Part shown: positions 51,652 through 59,562 of the stretch, in pieces
Layout of the letters: the number at the start of each line of letters is the position of its first letter
Position numbering within the stretch: the first letter of the stretch is position 1
Assembly (NCBI RefSeq): GCF_000689255.1
Contig: NZ_HG964446.1
Span: 263,330 to 327,329, forward strand
Length of the DNA stretch: 64,000 nt
Reading direction: 5' to 3'
DNA from: Mycobacterium triplex
GTDB lineage: Bacteria; Actinomycetota; Actinomycetes; Mycobacteriales; Mycobacteriaceae
Program-made: the position numbers and the translations under genes
Notes under the pieces: model-generated
Databases searched by the model: none
What the model was told of the DNA's origin: nothing
The model's input: the letters and a program-made list of their open reading frames with translations, nothing else

Positions 51652-52818
51652 TCACTTCTGGGGGATCCGGTGTGGGACAAAGGCCGCGCCGTCGTCGGTG
51701 ATCAGTCCCGCCGTCTCACGGATGCCGAGTCCGGCCGCGGTGTCGCCGACGATCCACGCGCCCAGGGCGGGCCGCATGTCGTCGAATTCCGGCAGCGGGT
51801 CCAGCAGCTGATAGACGTATCCCTCTTCGCCGTAGACGCCACCGGTGGCGGTCTGGATGCCGGCGCCGACGACGGTGATGTTCGCGCCTTCCCGCCCCAG
51901 CTTGGGTTTACGCACGTATTCGGTCAGCTCGTGCGGATCGTCGATGTAGGCGGGCAACAGGTTCGGGTGACCCGGATACATCTCCCACAAGATCGCGAGA
52001 ATCGCCTTGTTGGACAACAACGTCTTCCACAACGGTTCGATCCACGCCGTCTGCGGCAAGCTGGACACCACGTGCTTGCCGAAGTCGTCGTCGAGCACCC
52101 ATTCCCACGGGTAGAGCTTGAACACCGCGTGAATCGGCGACTCTTCCAGATCGACGAAACGCTCGAGGGCGGAATCCCAGCCGATGTCCTCGATCGTCAG
52201 CCCGACGGTCTGAAAGCCGGCCTCCGCGGCCGTTTCCTGCATATAGGTGGTCGTAATCTGGTCCTCGCCAGTGGCTTCCACGCCCGACCAACTCAGGTGC
52301 AGCTCGTCGTTGGGCAGCAGATCGCGTAGCTGCTTCCAGCGGTCGACCAGCTGTTCATGCAACGAGTTCCACTGGTCGTCGTCGGGATGGCAGTCCTTGA
52401 GCCAATACCATTGCAGGATAGCGGCTTCCAGCAGCGTTGTCGGCGTATCGGCGTTGTACTCGAGCAGCACCGCAGGCCGTCGTCCGTCGTAGCGTAAGTC
52501 GAAGCGGCCGTAGACGTGTGGGTCGGCGCGCCGCCATGATTCGGCGATTGGCTGCCAACTCCATTCCGGCAGACCGAATTCCGCGTAGCGCTCCATCAGG
52601 ACGACCTGCTCGACGGCGTTCAGGCACATCGAATGCAGTAGTTCGACATCGGCTTCCAACGCCAGGATCTCGTCCATCTCGAACTCGTAGTGCACCGACT
52701 CATCCCAATACGGCCGACTGCGGCCACTGGCATCCCGCGCGGGCGTCCCGTACACCAGGCCTTGCGATTCCACGATCGTTTGCCAGTTCGGCCGCGGTCG
52801 CTGCCTCGCGCGCTTCAC
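51652..52818 (-). CDS. Glutathionylspermidine synthase-like ATP-grasp amidoligase
   Basis: 388 residues of the glutathionylspermidine-synthase C-terminal (YgiC-like) family. Signatures seen are LEYNADTPTTLLEAAILQWYWL, HAVFKLYPWEWVLDDDFG, and KPKLGREGANITVVGAG. These give the ATP-grasp nucleotide and magnesium sites. The family joins a carboxyl group to an amine, such as a polyamine. The amidase half of the bifunctional enzyme is absent, as in YgiC. Mycobacteria use mycothiol, not glutathione, so glutathionylspermidine is unlikely to be the product. GTG 52818 overlaps the previous stop (GTGA). Confidence 0.85.
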   Translation of the reverse strand: MKRARQRPRPNWQTIVESQGLVYGTPARDASGRSRPYWDESVHYEFEMDEILALEADVELLHSMCLNAVEQVVLMERYAEFGLPEWSWQPIAESWRRADPHVYGRFDLRYDGRRPAVLLEYNADTPTTLLEAAILQWYWLKDCHPDDDQWNSLHEQLVDRWKQLRDLLPNDELHLSWSGVEATGEDQITTTYMQETAAEAGFQTVGLTIEDIGWDSALERFVDLEESPIHAVFKLYPWEWVLDDDFGKHVVSSLPQTAWIEPLWKTLLSNKAILAILWEMYPGHPNLLPAYIDDPHELTEYVRKPKLGREGANITVVGAGIQTATGGVYGEEGYVYQLLDPLPEFDDMRPALGAWIVGDTAAGLGIRETAGLITDDGAAFVPHRIPQK

Positions 52819-53474
52819 GAGCCGCTGCTCTTCCCGGGCGACGAGCCGCCCAGGCCGCCGCGGGAAATGCTGGTCCCCGACTTGGTGGTGATGTTGGCGC
52901 CCTTGGGCGCAACGGTCGTTCCGCCGCTCGGCCGGGAACCCACCGAGCCCGAACTGCCGTAGTAGTAACGGTATTGGTGGCCGCCGTAGAAGAAGAAGCC
53001 GTTGAGCCCCGCGGTATGACCAGTGCAGTAACTGTCCGGCACGATCACCGGCTGACCACTCGGATCGTCCTGGACGCACTGCGCGGTGACATTCGGCTCC
53101 GACAGTGCCCAATACCCCAGGCCCGCAACCAGGCCCACCACGCCGACGGCGGCCGCGGCACCCATCAACACCCGGCGCTGATGGCGTCGCTTCTCCTCGG
53201 CCGCCTGCCGCGCCTCTTCGAGCTCCTTCTGTTTCTTTTCGTACTTGGCCCGGGCCCGCTGTTCGGCCGGTGTGGGCGGGCGCGGCCTGGTCGTCGCCGC
53301 ATCCTGAAACTCCATGCTGCCGCCGGACGGGAGCCGCGACTCGTCCTGGTCGGCAGGTTGCCCGGCGTCACCGCTGTCGGCGAGCTGCTCCGGCTCCGAC
53401 TTCTCGTCCGGCTTGTCGTCCGGCTTGTCTTCCGTGGGCTCGCCGCCCTTCGGCGGGTCTTCGTCCGTCGCCAC
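52815..53474 (-). CDS. YgiB-like single-pass membrane protein, candidate ligase substrate
   Basis: 219 residues in four parts: an acidic, Pro/Glu/Asp-rich disordered region (residues 1-~70), a basic coiled-coil region (EQRARAKYEKKQKELEEA), a transmembrane helix (LMGAAAAVGVVGLVAGLGYWAL, near 105-125) and an outer domain with two cysteines (AQCVQDDP, DSYCTGH). The last ~75 residues are Tyr/Gly/Ser-rich (FFFYGGHQYRYYYGSSGS) and end with TSISRGGLGGSSPGKSSGS. This SRGG(F/L)G ending resembles YgiB (DUF1190), whose gene precedes ygiC in enterobacteria, as here. Assignment by pattern only. GTG 53474 has AAGGA upstream. Confidence 0.65.
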   Translation of the reverse strand: MATDEDPPKGGEPTEDKPDDKPDEKSEPEQLADSGDAGQPADQDESRLPSGGSMEFQDAATTRPRPPTPAEQRARAKYEKKQKELEEARQAAEEKRRHQRRVLMGAAAAVGVVGLVAGLGYWALSEPNVTAQCVQDDPSGQPVIVPDSYCTGHTAGLNGFFFYGGHQYRYYYGSSGSVGSRPSGGTTVAPKGANITTKSGTSISRGGLGGSSPGKSSGS

Positions 53475-53631
53475 TACCGGTCCTTCGACCCGGACGGATC
53501 ACCACCGGCGGCGGCCTCACCCTCCGGGCAAGCGAACACCTGACGAGGGGCAACGGGCCAGAACGCGGGCACGCGGGCAGTCTGCCACATTTGCTACGGC
53601 TTCGGCAGAGGTCAGCAGCGGCGCGCGGCGG

Positions 53632-54459
53632 CTAGCCCCACCACCGTTCCAGCACGCGTCCCACCCCGTCGTCGCTGTTGCGGGCGGTGACCTCGTTGGC
53701 GGCGGCGAGCACCTCGGGATGCGCGTTGCCCATCGCCACGCCATGACCGGCCCACCGCAGCATCGGCAGGTCGTTGGGCATGTCCCCGAACGCCACCACT
53801 TCGCCGCTGACGATCTCCAGCGGGTTGGCGATCTCCTCGATGCCGGTGGCCTTGCTGATGCCCAGCGGCACGATCTCCACCAGGCCGTTGTTGGTGGAGT
53901 AGGTGATGTCACCCTCGACGCCGACGTGCTTGACGAGTTCGGCGGCCATGTCCGCGCTGCGGGCCCCGGCCTTGCGGATCAACAGCTTGATCGCCGGCGC
54001 GCTGAGCAGGTCTTCGATCGACACCTCGGTGTTGTCCGGGTTCAGCCACGCGTGCTCGTAGCCCGGTGAGCTGACGAACTGCGGGGTCGCCGTGTCGTGG
54101 GCGCTGCGCCCGATCCGCTCCACCGCCAGGCCGGCGCCCGGGATGACGCGGGTCGCCAGCTCGGCCAGCTCGGCCAGCGTGTCGACGGGCAGGGTGCGGG
54201 CCGACACCACCCGGTCGGTTGCGGGGTCGTAGATGACGGCGCCGTTGGCGCACACGGCCATCGGCGCGAACCCCAGCTCTTCCACGATCGGACGTATCCA
54301 CCGGGGTGGACGGCCGGTTGCCACAATGAATTCGGCACCCGCGTCGACGGCGGCGCGCACCGCGGCACGAGTGCGCGGCGTGATGGTTTCGTCGTCGTCG
54401 AACAGGGTGCCGTCGACATCGCACGCGATGAGCGCCGGCCGCGAAGTCGGCGCCGTCAT
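53632..54459 (-). CDS. Cof-type HAD phosphatase (Rv3813c orthologue)
   Basis: 275 residues of the haloacid dehalogenase superfamily, Cof/IIB cap type. The nucleophile motif is LIACDVDGTLFDDDE, motif II is FIVATGRPPRW, and the metal-binding loop is VVAFGDMPNDLPMLRWAGHGVAMGN. The cap domain occupies roughly residues 85-190. The substrate is not known; sugar phosphates or nucleotides are typical. It lies upstream of the PlsC run in the same orientation. Confidence 0.85.
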   Translation of the reverse strand: MTAPTSRPALIACDVDGTLFDDDETITPRTRAAVRAAVDAGAEFIVATGRPPRWIRPIVEELGFAPMAVCANGAVIYDPATDRVVSARTLPVDTLAELAELATRVIPGAGLAVERIGRSAHDTATPQFVSSPGYEHAWLNPDNTEVSIEDLLSAPAIKLLIRKAGARSADMAAELVKHVGVEGDITYSTNNGLVEIVPLGISKATGIEEIANPLEIVSGEVVAFGDMPNDLPMLRWAGHGVAMGNAHPEVLAAANEVTARNSDDGVGRVLERWWG

Positions 54460-54504
54460 TGAGCCGTCACGCAGGCGTTCCGCCCGCCCGGCCGGTTGCC
54501 CTCG

Positions 54505-55290
54505 TCAATGCCGCCCGCTTTGTTTCTCGCCCGGCCGGGTCACCCCGTCGGTCCCGTACTTCTGGGCCCGCTGCTGCAGCTCGCCCAGCCGGATCGCCTG
54601 CGAGTCATCGCGGTTCGGCGCCCCGCCGCCGAGGCGCTGCGGCACCCAGAACTCCCCTGGCGGATGCGGATACTCCTCCTGCACCCGGTACAGCAGCCCG
54701 TTCATCGCCTGGCGCAGTGTCGCGTTGAGTTGCTCGACGGAACCGTGCGGCGGAATCGGCTGCCCGGCCGACACCGTGATCGGAATCTTGTTGCGGAACA
54801 ACTTCTTTGGATGATCCTTGGGCCAAATCCGGTGCGCCCCCCAAACAATCAGCGGGACGATCGGCACCTGCGCCTCCAACGCCATCCGCGCGGCCCCGGA
54901 CTTGAAGTCCCTGAGCTCGAAACTGCGGCTGATGGTGGCCTCGGGGTGCATCCCGATCAGTTCACCCGCCCGCAGTCGCTGCACCGCCGCCGCGAAGGCG
55001 TCGTGCCCATTGCGCCGGTCCACCGGAATCAGTCGGGCGTGCTTGATCACGTAGTCGACGGCCTTCACGTCGGCCATCTCGGCCTTGATCATGAAGTACA
55101 TCCGCCGGCCTCGTTCCCGCGCGGCGAACAACGACGGCAGCCAGTCCAGGTAGCTGGTGTGGTTCTGCGCGATCAGCGCGGGGCCGCGTTGCGGAATGTT
55201 CTGTAGCCCGTGGAACGTGAACTTGGTCCCGTTCATCGCGACCAGCGGGGGAACGATCAATTCCCCGAACCGGTAGAACCCCTCTGCCAT
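54505..55290 (-). CDS. PlsC-family acyltransferase (Rv3814c orthologue)
   Basis: 261 residues of the 1-acylglycerol-3-phosphate acyltransferase family. The catalytic motif is QNHTSYLDW (NHx4D). The substrate motif is HPEATISRSFELRDF; the family's usual EGT is EAT here. A conserved block, PIVPLIVWGAHRIWPKD, follows. AGGAGA before ATG 55290 supports the start. It is the last of three tandem paralogues, probably in one operon. The likely role is acyl transfer to a lysophosphatidate-like acceptor. Confidence 0.85.
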   Translation of the reverse strand: MAEGFYRFGELIVPPLVAMNGTKFTFHGLQNIPQRGPALIAQNHTSYLDWLPSLFAARERGRRMYFMIKAEMADVKAVDYVIKHARLIPVDRRNGHDAFAAAVQRLRAGELIGMHPEATISRSFELRDFKSGAARMALEAQVPIVPLIVWGAHRIWPKDHPKKLFRNKIPITVSAGQPIPPHGSVEQLNATLRQAMNGLLYRVQEEYPHPPGEFWVPQRLGGGAPNRDDSQAIRLGELQQRAQKYGTDGVTRPGEKQSGRH

Positions 55291-55311
55291 GTCTTCTCCT
55301 TCGCCCTAAGG

Positions 55312-56061
55312 CTACTGGCGCGGAATGCGATTGGCCGCTCGCGCCGCGGCCTCGTCAGCCTCGATCCGAGCCGCCTCGGCCATCGTCGGCGCCCCTCCGC
55401 CGAGCCGGTTCGGTACCCAATACTCCCCGGCCGGGTGCGGATATTGCTGCTGCGCTTCGTAGAGCAGCTTGGTCATCGAGTCGCGCAGCGCGTCGTCGGT
55501 CCGCGCGATGTCGTCGCCGGCCTGCAACGGCGGGCCGACCCGCACGGTGATCGGCACGTTGTGGCGGCCGATGTGTCGCGGATGGTCCTTGGTCCAGATC
55601 CGCTGGGCACCCCACACGATGACGGGGACGATCGGGACGCCGGCTTCCCGGGCCATCCGGGCGGCACCGGTCTTGAACTCCTTGAGCTCGAAGCTGCGGC
55701 TGATGGTGGCCTCCGGATAGACGCCGACCAGTTCCCCCTCGCGCAGCCGCTGCACCGCCACCGCGTAGGCACCCGCCCCGGCGTTGCGGTCCACCGGAAT
55801 GGTTCCGGTGCGCTTGATCAGGAAGTTGACCACCTTCACCTGCTGCATCTCGGCCTTGATCATGAACCGCAGCCGCCGGCCGCGGCGGAGCATCGCCAGC
55901 CCGGCCGGGAGCCAGTCGACGTAGCTGGTGTGGTTGATGGCGACCACCGCACCCCCGCGCCGTGGGATGTTCTCGACCCCGCCGTAGCTGATCCTGGTGC
56001 CCGAGGCGAACACTCCCAACTGGGACAGGATCTCCAACGTGCGATAGGTCGGCTCCACCAT
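55312..56061 (-). CDS. PlsC-family acyltransferase (Rv3815c orthologue)
   Basis: 249 residues, close paralogue of its neighbours. Motifs are INHTSYVDW, YPEATISRSFELKEF and PIVPVIVWGAQRIWTKDHP. The shared C-terminal region PHPAGEYWVPNRLGGGAP is unusual for PlsC proteins and marks this subfamily. It begins six bases beyond the upstream gene's stop codon, with CGGAG ahead of ATG 56061. Substrate unknown. Confidence 0.85.
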   Translation of the reverse strand: MVEPTYRTLEILSQLGVFASGTRISYGGVENIPRRGGAVVAINHTSYVDWLPAGLAMLRRGRRLRFMIKAEMQQVKVVNFLIKRTGTIPVDRNAGAGAYAVAVQRLREGELVGVYPEATISRSFELKEFKTGAARMAREAGVPIVPVIVWGAQRIWTKDHPRHIGRHNVPITVRVGPPLQAGDDIARTDDALRDSMTKLLYEAQQQYPHPAGEYWVPNRLGGGAPTMAEAARIEADEAAARAANRIPRQ

Positions 56062-56067
56062 CGGCGG

Positions 56068-56835
56068 CTACTCCGGCGCCCCCGCGGCTTGAGCCCGCCG
56101 TGCCGCCCGCGCGGCCGCCTCCTCGGCATCCAGGCGCGCCGCCTCGGCCAGGGACGGGGCGCCGCCGCCCAGCCGGTGCGGCACCCAGAACTCACCGGCC
56201 GGGTGCGGTCCGTACTGTTCCTGCGCCCGTTCCAGCAAATGCTGCATCCGCGAGTGCAGCAGCCCCCGCAACTCCGGCACGCCAAGCGTCGGTTCGATCG
56301 GCTCGCCGACCAGCACCGTGATCGGCACCTTCGGGCGACGCAGCTTTTTGGGGTGATCCTTGGTCCAGATCCGCTGCGCACCCCAGACGATGTGCGGAAT
56401 GATCGGCACCCCCGCTTCCACGGCCATCCGCGCGGCACCGCTCTTGCATTCCTTGATCTCGAAACTGCGGCTGATCGTGGCCTCGGGGTAGACGCCGACC
56501 AGCTCGCCGTCCTTGAGGTTGCGGACGGCCGCCTCGTAGGACGCCGCGCCGTCCTGCCGGTCCACCGGGATGTGCCGCAGGCTGCGCATGATCGGGCCGG
56601 TGATCTTGCCGTCGAACACCTCTTGCTTGGCCATGAACCGCACTTTGCGGCCGAGGCCCTGCTGGTACGCCGGAAGCCCGGCGAACGTGAAGTCGAGGTA
56701 ACCGGTGTGATTGATCGCGATGACCGCGCCGCCGCTGGCCGGTAGATGCTCGACCCCGGAGACGGTGATCTTCAGGCCCTGCAGACGCCAGACCAGGCGA
56801 GCAAGCTGGATGACAGTCCCGTATACCGGTTCCAC
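56068..56835 (-). CDS. PlsC-family acyltransferase (Rv3816c orthologue)
   Basis: 255 residues. Motifs are AINHTGYLDF, YPEATISRSFEIKEC and PIIPHIVWGAQRIWTKDHP, then EQYGPHPAGEFWVPHRLGGG. The GTG start at 56835 is supported by a weak ribosome site. It is the first of the three-gene acyltransferase run and is divergent from the phosphotransferase-like gene, 60 bases away. Confidence 0.85.
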   Translation of the reverse strand: MEPVYGTVIQLARLVWRLQGLKITVSGVEHLPASGGAVIAINHTGYLDFTFAGLPAYQQGLGRKVRFMAKQEVFDGKITGPIMRSLRHIPVDRQDGAASYEAAVRNLKDGELVGVYPEATISRSFEIKECKSGAARMAVEAGVPIIPHIVWGAQRIWTKDHPKKLRRPKVPITVLVGEPIEPTLGVPELRGLLHSRMQHLLERAQEQYGPHPAGEFWVPHRLGGGAPSLAEAARLDAEEAAARAARRAQAAGAPE

Positions 56836-56895
56836 AGCTTCTCAGCCTAGTGCCACCGGTATCCAGCCGTCTGAAGTGGTGAAAAGAGGTGACCG

Positions 56896-57651
56896 GTGAC
56901 CTTCCCGCCTTCCCCGCCGCCGGCGCCGGCGATCGTCGAGCAGTTCGCGGCCGGACGGCCGGTGCGCGCGGTCTGGGTCAACGAGGAGGGCGGGGTGACC
57001 TTTCGGCTGGGCTCGGGCGGCTCGGCCCCGGATTTCGTCAAGGTGGCCACCGCACCGGGCGCCGACTTCACCGCCGAGGCCGGGCGGCTGCGCTGGGCGG
57101 TTCGCTACGTGACGGTGCCGCGGGTGCTCGGATTCGGTGTCGACGCGGGCGTTGCCTGGCTGCATACCCGCGGGTTGGCCGGCCTGTCCGCGGTGCACCC
57201 GCGCCGGCTGGCGGTGCCGGAGGTGGCGGTACGCGCGATCGGTGCCGGACTACGCGCACTGCACGACGGATTGCCGATGCGCACATGCCCTTTCGAGTGG
57301 TCGGCGCCGGGCCGGCTGGCCGCGTTGTCACCGGCCGCCCGACTCCGCGTCGGCGAGCCGCCACCGATCGACCGGCTGGTGGTCTGCCACGGCGACGCGT
57401 GCGCCCCCAACACCCTGATCGACGACGACGGTCGTTGTTGCGGACACGTCGACCTGGGCGAACTCGGGGTGGCCGACCGGTGGGCCGACCTCGCGGTCGC
57501 GACGCTGTCGCTGGGCTGGAACTACCCCGGCCGCAATTGGGAGCCCGAGTTCTTCGGCGCCTACGGCGTCGAACCGGACCCGGCCCGCATCGGCTACTAC
57601 CGGCGGCTGTGGCAGGCGTCGGATCCCACCTCCGAGGGAGGCTCACGCTAA
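56896..57651 (+). CDS. Aminoglycoside phosphotransferase-like protein (Rv3817 orthologue)
   Basis: 251 residues of the APH/choline-kinase-like superfamily. The catalytic loop is LVVCHGDACAPNTLID and the metal-binding motif is GHVDLGELGVADRWADLA. N-terminal nucleotide-lobe residues (DFVKVAT) are present. The physiological substrate is unknown, and resistance to aminoglycosides should not be assumed. GTG 56896 has AGAGG six bases upstream. A longer reading in another frame overlaps it but lacks the motif order. Confidence 0.8.
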   Translation: MTFPPSPPPAPAIVEQFAAGRPVRAVWVNEEGGVTFRLGSGGSAPDFVKVATAPGADFTAEAGRLRWAVRYVTVPRVLGFGVDAGVAWLHTRGLAGLSAVHPRRLAVPEVAVRAIGAGLRALHDGLPMRTCPFEWSAPGRLAALSPAARLRVGEPPPIDRLVVCHGDACAPNTLIDDDGRCCGHVDLGELGVADRWADLAVATLSLGWNYPGRNWEPEFFGAYGVEPDPARIGYYRRLWQASDPTSEGGSR

Positions 57652-57688
57652 GCTCGAACCGATTCTCAAACCCATTCGAAAGGCATTT

Positions 57689-59239
57689 GTGCAGGTCACG
57701 AGCGTCGGCCACGCCGGATTTCTGATCCAAACCCGGGCGGGCAGCATTCTGTGCGATCCCTGGGTGAATCCGGCCTACTTCGCGTCGTGGTTTCCGTTCC
57801 CGGACAACACCGCACTGGACTGGGACGCCCTCGGCGATTGCGACTACCTGTATGTCTCGCACTTGCACAAGGACCACTTCGACGCGAACCATCTGCGCGA
57901 CCACGTCAACAAGGACGCCGTCGTGCTGCTGCCCGATTTCCCGGTGCCCGATCTTAGAAACGCTCTGCAGGAGTTAGGTTTTCACCGCTTCTTCGAAACC
58001 AGCGACTCGGTCAAGCATCAAGTCGGCGGACCCAAGGGCGGCCTGGACATCATGATCGTCGCGCTGCGGGCACCCGCCGACGGTCCGATCGGCGACTCGG
58101 CCCTCGTCGTATCCGACGGTACGACAACGGTTTTCAACATGAACGACGCACGGCCGGTCGATTTGGACATGCTCGCAACCGAGTTCGGGCATATCGACGT
58201 CCACCTGCTGCAGTACTCCGGAGCGATCTGGTATCCGATGGTTTACGACATGCCGGCCCGGGCCAAAAAGTCGTTCGGCACGCAGAAACGGCAGCGCCAG
58301 ATGGATCGCGCGCGCCAGTACATCGCCCAGGTGGACGCGACCTGGGTGGTGCCGTCCGCGGGCCCGCCTTGCTTTCTGGACCCCGAGCTGCGTCACCTCA
58401 ACGACGATCACGGGGACCCGGCCAACATCTTCCCCGACCAGATGGTCTTCCTGGACCAGATGCGCCGGCACGGGCACGAGCGCGGCCTGCTGATGATTCC
58501 CGGGTCGGTCGCCGATTTCACTGGCAAATCCTTGAATTCACTTCGACATCCGCTGCCCGACCAACAAGTGGAGGCCATCTTCACCACCGGCAAGGCGGAC
58601 TACATCGCCGACTACGCCGAGCGGATGGCTCCGGTCTTGGCCGCCGAGCGGGCGAGCTGGGCGCCCGCGGCCGGCGAACCGCTGCTGGAACCACTGCGCG
58701 CCCTGTTCGAGCCGGTCATGCTGCAAAGCGACGAGATCTGCGACGGCATTGGCTATCCCGTCGAGCTGGTGATCGGTCCGGAGACCGTGGTTCTGGACTT
58801 CCCGAAACGGACCGTGCGCGACCGCATTCCCCACGAGAAGGTCCGCTACGGCTTCGCGATCGCACCGGAGCTGGTGCGCACCGTGCTGCGCGATCGGGAA
58901 CCGGACTGGGTGAACACCATCTTCTTGTCCACGCGCTTTACCGCGTGGCGAGTCGGCGGCTACAACGAATACCTGTACACGTTCTTCAAGTGCCTGACCG
59001 ACGAACGCATCGCCTACGCCGACGGGTGGTTCGCCGAAACCCACGACGACTCGGCGTCGATCACGATGGACGGCTGGGAGATTCAGCGCCGCTGCCCCCA
59101 CCTCAAGGCCGATTTGTCGAAATTCGGTGTGGTCGACGGCGTTACGCTCACCTGTAACCTGCATGGCTGGCAGTGGCGGCTGGACAACGGTCGCTGCCTG
59201 ACCACCCGCGGTCACGAGCTGCGGAGCCGACGGACATGA
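57689..59239 (+). CDS. Metallo-beta-lactamase-fold and Rieske protein (Rv3818 orthologue)
   Basis: 516 residues. Residues 1-~250 are a metallo-beta-lactamase fold of the UlaG/CMAH type, with the zinc motif YVSHLHKDHFD. The C-terminal ~90 residues hold a Rieske [2Fe-2S] site, with CPHLKADLSKFG and TCNLHGWQWRL giving the Cys-His pairs. The same two modules occur, in another order, in CMP-N-acetylneuraminate hydroxylase, so an oxygenase or hydroxylase role is plausible. GTG 57689 has AAAGG upstream. It overlaps the next gene by ATGA. Confidence 0.87.
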   Translation: MQVTSVGHAGFLIQTRAGSILCDPWVNPAYFASWFPFPDNTALDWDALGDCDYLYVSHLHKDHFDANHLRDHVNKDAVVLLPDFPVPDLRNALQELGFHRFFETSDSVKHQVGGPKGGLDIMIVALRAPADGPIGDSALVVSDGTTTVFNMNDARPVDLDMLATEFGHIDVHLLQYSGAIWYPMVYDMPARAKKSFGTQKRQRQMDRARQYIAQVDATWVVPSAGPPCFLDPELRHLNDDHGDPANIFPDQMVFLDQMRRHGHERGLLMIPGSVADFTGKSLNSLRHPLPDQQVEAIFTTGKADYIADYAERMAPVLAAERASWAPAAGEPLLEPLRALFEPVMLQSDEICDGIGYPVELVIGPETVVLDFPKRTVRDRIPHEKVRYGFAIAPELVRTVLRDREPDWVNTIFLSTRFTAWRVGGYNEYLYTFFKCLTDERIAYADGWFAETHDDSASITMDGWEIQRRCPHLKADLSKFGVVDGVTLTCNLHGWQWRLDNGRCLTTRGHELRSRRT

Positions 59240-59562
59240 ACGACACCTACGACGACGGCCTGGTGCAGCTGGACCGGGCGGCGATCACGTTGCGGCGGTA
59301 CCACTTTCCCGACGGCACGTCGAAGATCATCGCGCTGGACGCGATCCGCGGCTACAAGGCTCAGTCGTTGGGCTGGCTTGCGGCCCGGTTCACCTTCTGG
59401 GGCGGAGCGGACCCGCGCCACTGGCTGCCGCTGGACATACGGCGGCCACTGAAGTCGACGTTGATCACCCTGGACGTTCCGGGTACCCGGCCGAGCCCCG
59501 CGTTCACTCCGGCGCGCCCGGACGAGTTCATCGCCCTGCTGGACGCGCTGCTGAACCGCTAG
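59236..59562 (+). CDS. Small PH-like-domain protein (Rv3819 orthologue)
   Basis: 108 residues. The beta-rich sequence (VQLDRAAITLRRYHFPDGTSK, ITLDVPGTRPSPAF) and a closing helix (PDEFIALLDALLNR) resemble small bacterial PH-like domains. ATG 59236 overlaps the preceding stop by ATGA, so it is very likely co-translated with the MBL-Rieske protein. Function unknown. It overlaps the end of the convergent oxidoreductase gene by four bases. Confidence 0.7.
   Translation: MNDTYDDGLVQLDRAAITLRRYHFPDGTSKIIALDAIRGYKAQSLGWLAARFTFWGGADPRHWLPLDIRRPLKSTLITLDVPGTRPSPAFTPARPDEFIALLDALLNR

Noticed and set aside
56889..57725. A frame overlapping the phosphotransferase-like gene in another phase
   Set aside because: Arg-rich with no motifs, whereas the chosen frame has the HGDxxxxN and D-x-E motifs.
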